Part shown: in pieces, positions 6,523 to 7,258 of the stretch | Numbering within the stretch: the first letter of the stretch is position 1 | How the letters are laid out: each line of letters starts with the position of its first letter | Program-made: the position numbers and the translations under genes | The notes under the pieces: generated by a model | The model's database searches: none | The model's input: only the letters and a program-made list of their open reading frames with translations | What the model was told of the DNA's origin: nothing | Assembly (NCBI GenBank): GCA_020344295.1 | Contig: CP070819.1 | Coordinates: 1,281,250-1,288,507 of the forward strand | Direction: 5' to 3' | Source: Dehalococcoidia bacterium | Lineage (GTDB): Bacteria > Chloroflexota > Dehalococcoidia > SZUA-161 | Length of the DNA: 7,258 nucleotides

Positions 6523-7258
6523 TTAGGTGGACGAATCCCAGCGGGCGCGACTGATACCCTGTAAATGATACCTGTCGATTATTCCCAGGATACTGCCCCC
6601 GGATTCAACGAGCAGAATCTCGGCACGCCCCTCACCTATCTTCTCGAGCACAGTGAGCCCGTCGTCTTCAGGCCTTACCACCACCATCTTTTCTACAGGA
6701 GCCATAACCTCAGCCGCAGAGGTGGTACTCCATCGACGCTGCGGGACATCCTTTAAATCATTTATTGTAATCACCCCGGCGAGCCCGTCCCTCCCGCTGA
6801 TCAGCGCGCAGCGGGGGCCCCCGGGCAGAAGGTACCCATTACCCAGATCCTCGAGGCTCATCTCCGCAGGCACGGTCCGGCAGTCGCTGGTCATTAAATC
6901 GCGTGCTGTGAGACCCTTAATGCCGTCACGCAGGATCGCCTGCCGCATGCTTACCCAGGCTGCAATAAAGAGGAACACTCCGAGAAAGGTCAGCCAGAGG
7001 CCGCTGAACCAGTAGACCATGGCTCCCATCACTGCCCCGCCCAGGACGAGCATGCAGCCTACCGCCTGCCCGGTAAGTGTGGCGATGCGGGTCGACCTCC
7101 GGTAGTTTCGGCTACGCCACCAGACAATAGACCGCATAACCCGGCCGCCATCCAGGGGGAATCCCGGGAGCATATTGAACGCAGCCAGAGCCAGATTGAT
7201 CCAACAAAGATACATGCCCACTGCGGTCAATGGCTCCGAAGTGTTCCTGCCCAGCAGC
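6523..7258 (-). CDS. Site-2 protease family (M50) zinc metalloprotease with two CBS domains, C-terminal part (partial)
   Basis: The frame is open to the right edge of the window, giving the last 244 residues. A hydrophobic stretch leads into FNMLPGFPLDGGRVMRS, the second signature of M50 intramembrane proteases, whose Asp is a zinc ligand. Two or more membrane segments follow (about GQAVGCMLVLGGAVMGAMVY and LWLTFLGVFLFIAAWV). Two CBS domains come next, roughly 6918-6736 (ARDLMTSDCRTVP, GVITINDLKDV) and 6723-6553 (AAEVMAPVEKMVVV, GIIDRYHLQ). The architecture is that of CBS-containing S2P homologues, which cleave membrane-embedded substrates, possibly under control of a nucleotide bound by the CBS pair. 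The HExxH zinc motif should lie beyond the edge and cannot be checked. An internal TTG at 7230 should not be taken as the start, since the DGG motif would then have too little protein before it. It ends 84 bp before pdxS on the same strand. Confidence 0.9.
   Translation of the reverse strand, partial: LLGRNTSEPLTAVGMYLCWINLALAAFNMLPGFPLDGGRVMRSIVWWRSRNYRRSTRIATLTGQAVGCMLVLGGAVMGAMVYWFSGLWLTFLGVFLFIAAWVSMRQAILRDGIKGLTARDLMTSDCRTVPAEMSLEDLGNGYLLPGGPRCALISGRDGLAGVITINDLKDVPQRRWSTTSAAEVMAPVEKMVVVRPEDDGLTVLEKIGEGRAEILLVESGGSILGIIDRYHLQGISRARWDSST

Overview
The window is a gene-dense stretch of bacterial chromosome with moderately high GC by eye. It holds seven complete genes and two partial ones, all encoding housekeeping or family-level recognisable proteins. 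No phage, insertion sequence, CRISPR, tRNA or rRNA was seen, and there is no gene-free stretch over about 300 bases (the largest gap is 172 bp, 2323-2494). A Chloroflexota bacterium, perhaps Dehalococcoidia-like, is my best guess. It rests on the Ycf45-type ATPase with a C-terminal R3H domain beside tmk, the DXP-independent PdxS/PdxT route to vitamin B6, and a little-characterised acetyltransferase-like protein. This is recollection of family distribution, not a search result.

Layout. (1) Plus strand, 1-1714: a compact pab-type cluster made of the 3' end of a chorismate-utilising synthase (pabB/trpE family), the glutamine amidotransferase pabA, and the class IV PLP enzyme pabC. The reading frames overlap at both junctions, as expected for a translationally coupled operon. 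Together they would turn chorismate into p-aminobenzoate for folate. (2) Minus strand, 2322-1669: tmk (thymidylate kinase), apparently transcribed alone from a near-consensus sigma-70 promoter. Its 3' end overlaps the 3' end of pabC tail to tail by 46 bp. (3) Minus strand, 6438-2495: an apparent four-gene operon pdxS-pdxT-(GNAT-like)-(R3H AAA ATPase), with gaps or overlaps of 1-16 bp. It is headed by a good sigma-70 promoter and a perfect 8-base Shine-Dalgarno, and ends in a short hairpin plus T-tract just after the last stop codon. (4) Minus strand, 7258-6523: the C-terminal part of an intramembrane M50 (site-2) protease with two CBS domains, cut by the window edge.

How the genes relate. PdxS and PdxT make pyridoxal 5'-phosphate; PabC is a PLP enzyme; the pab genes supply folate; folate cofactors support dTMP synthesis, and Tmk phosphorylates dTMP. 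The metabolic link is plausible, but the genes lie in separate transcription units. I do not see a clearly new biological system. The parts most worth a second look are the two poorly understood proteins (degenerate GNAT-like and R3H ATPase) in the pdxST operon, and the tmk promoter with a perfect palindrome in its spacer.
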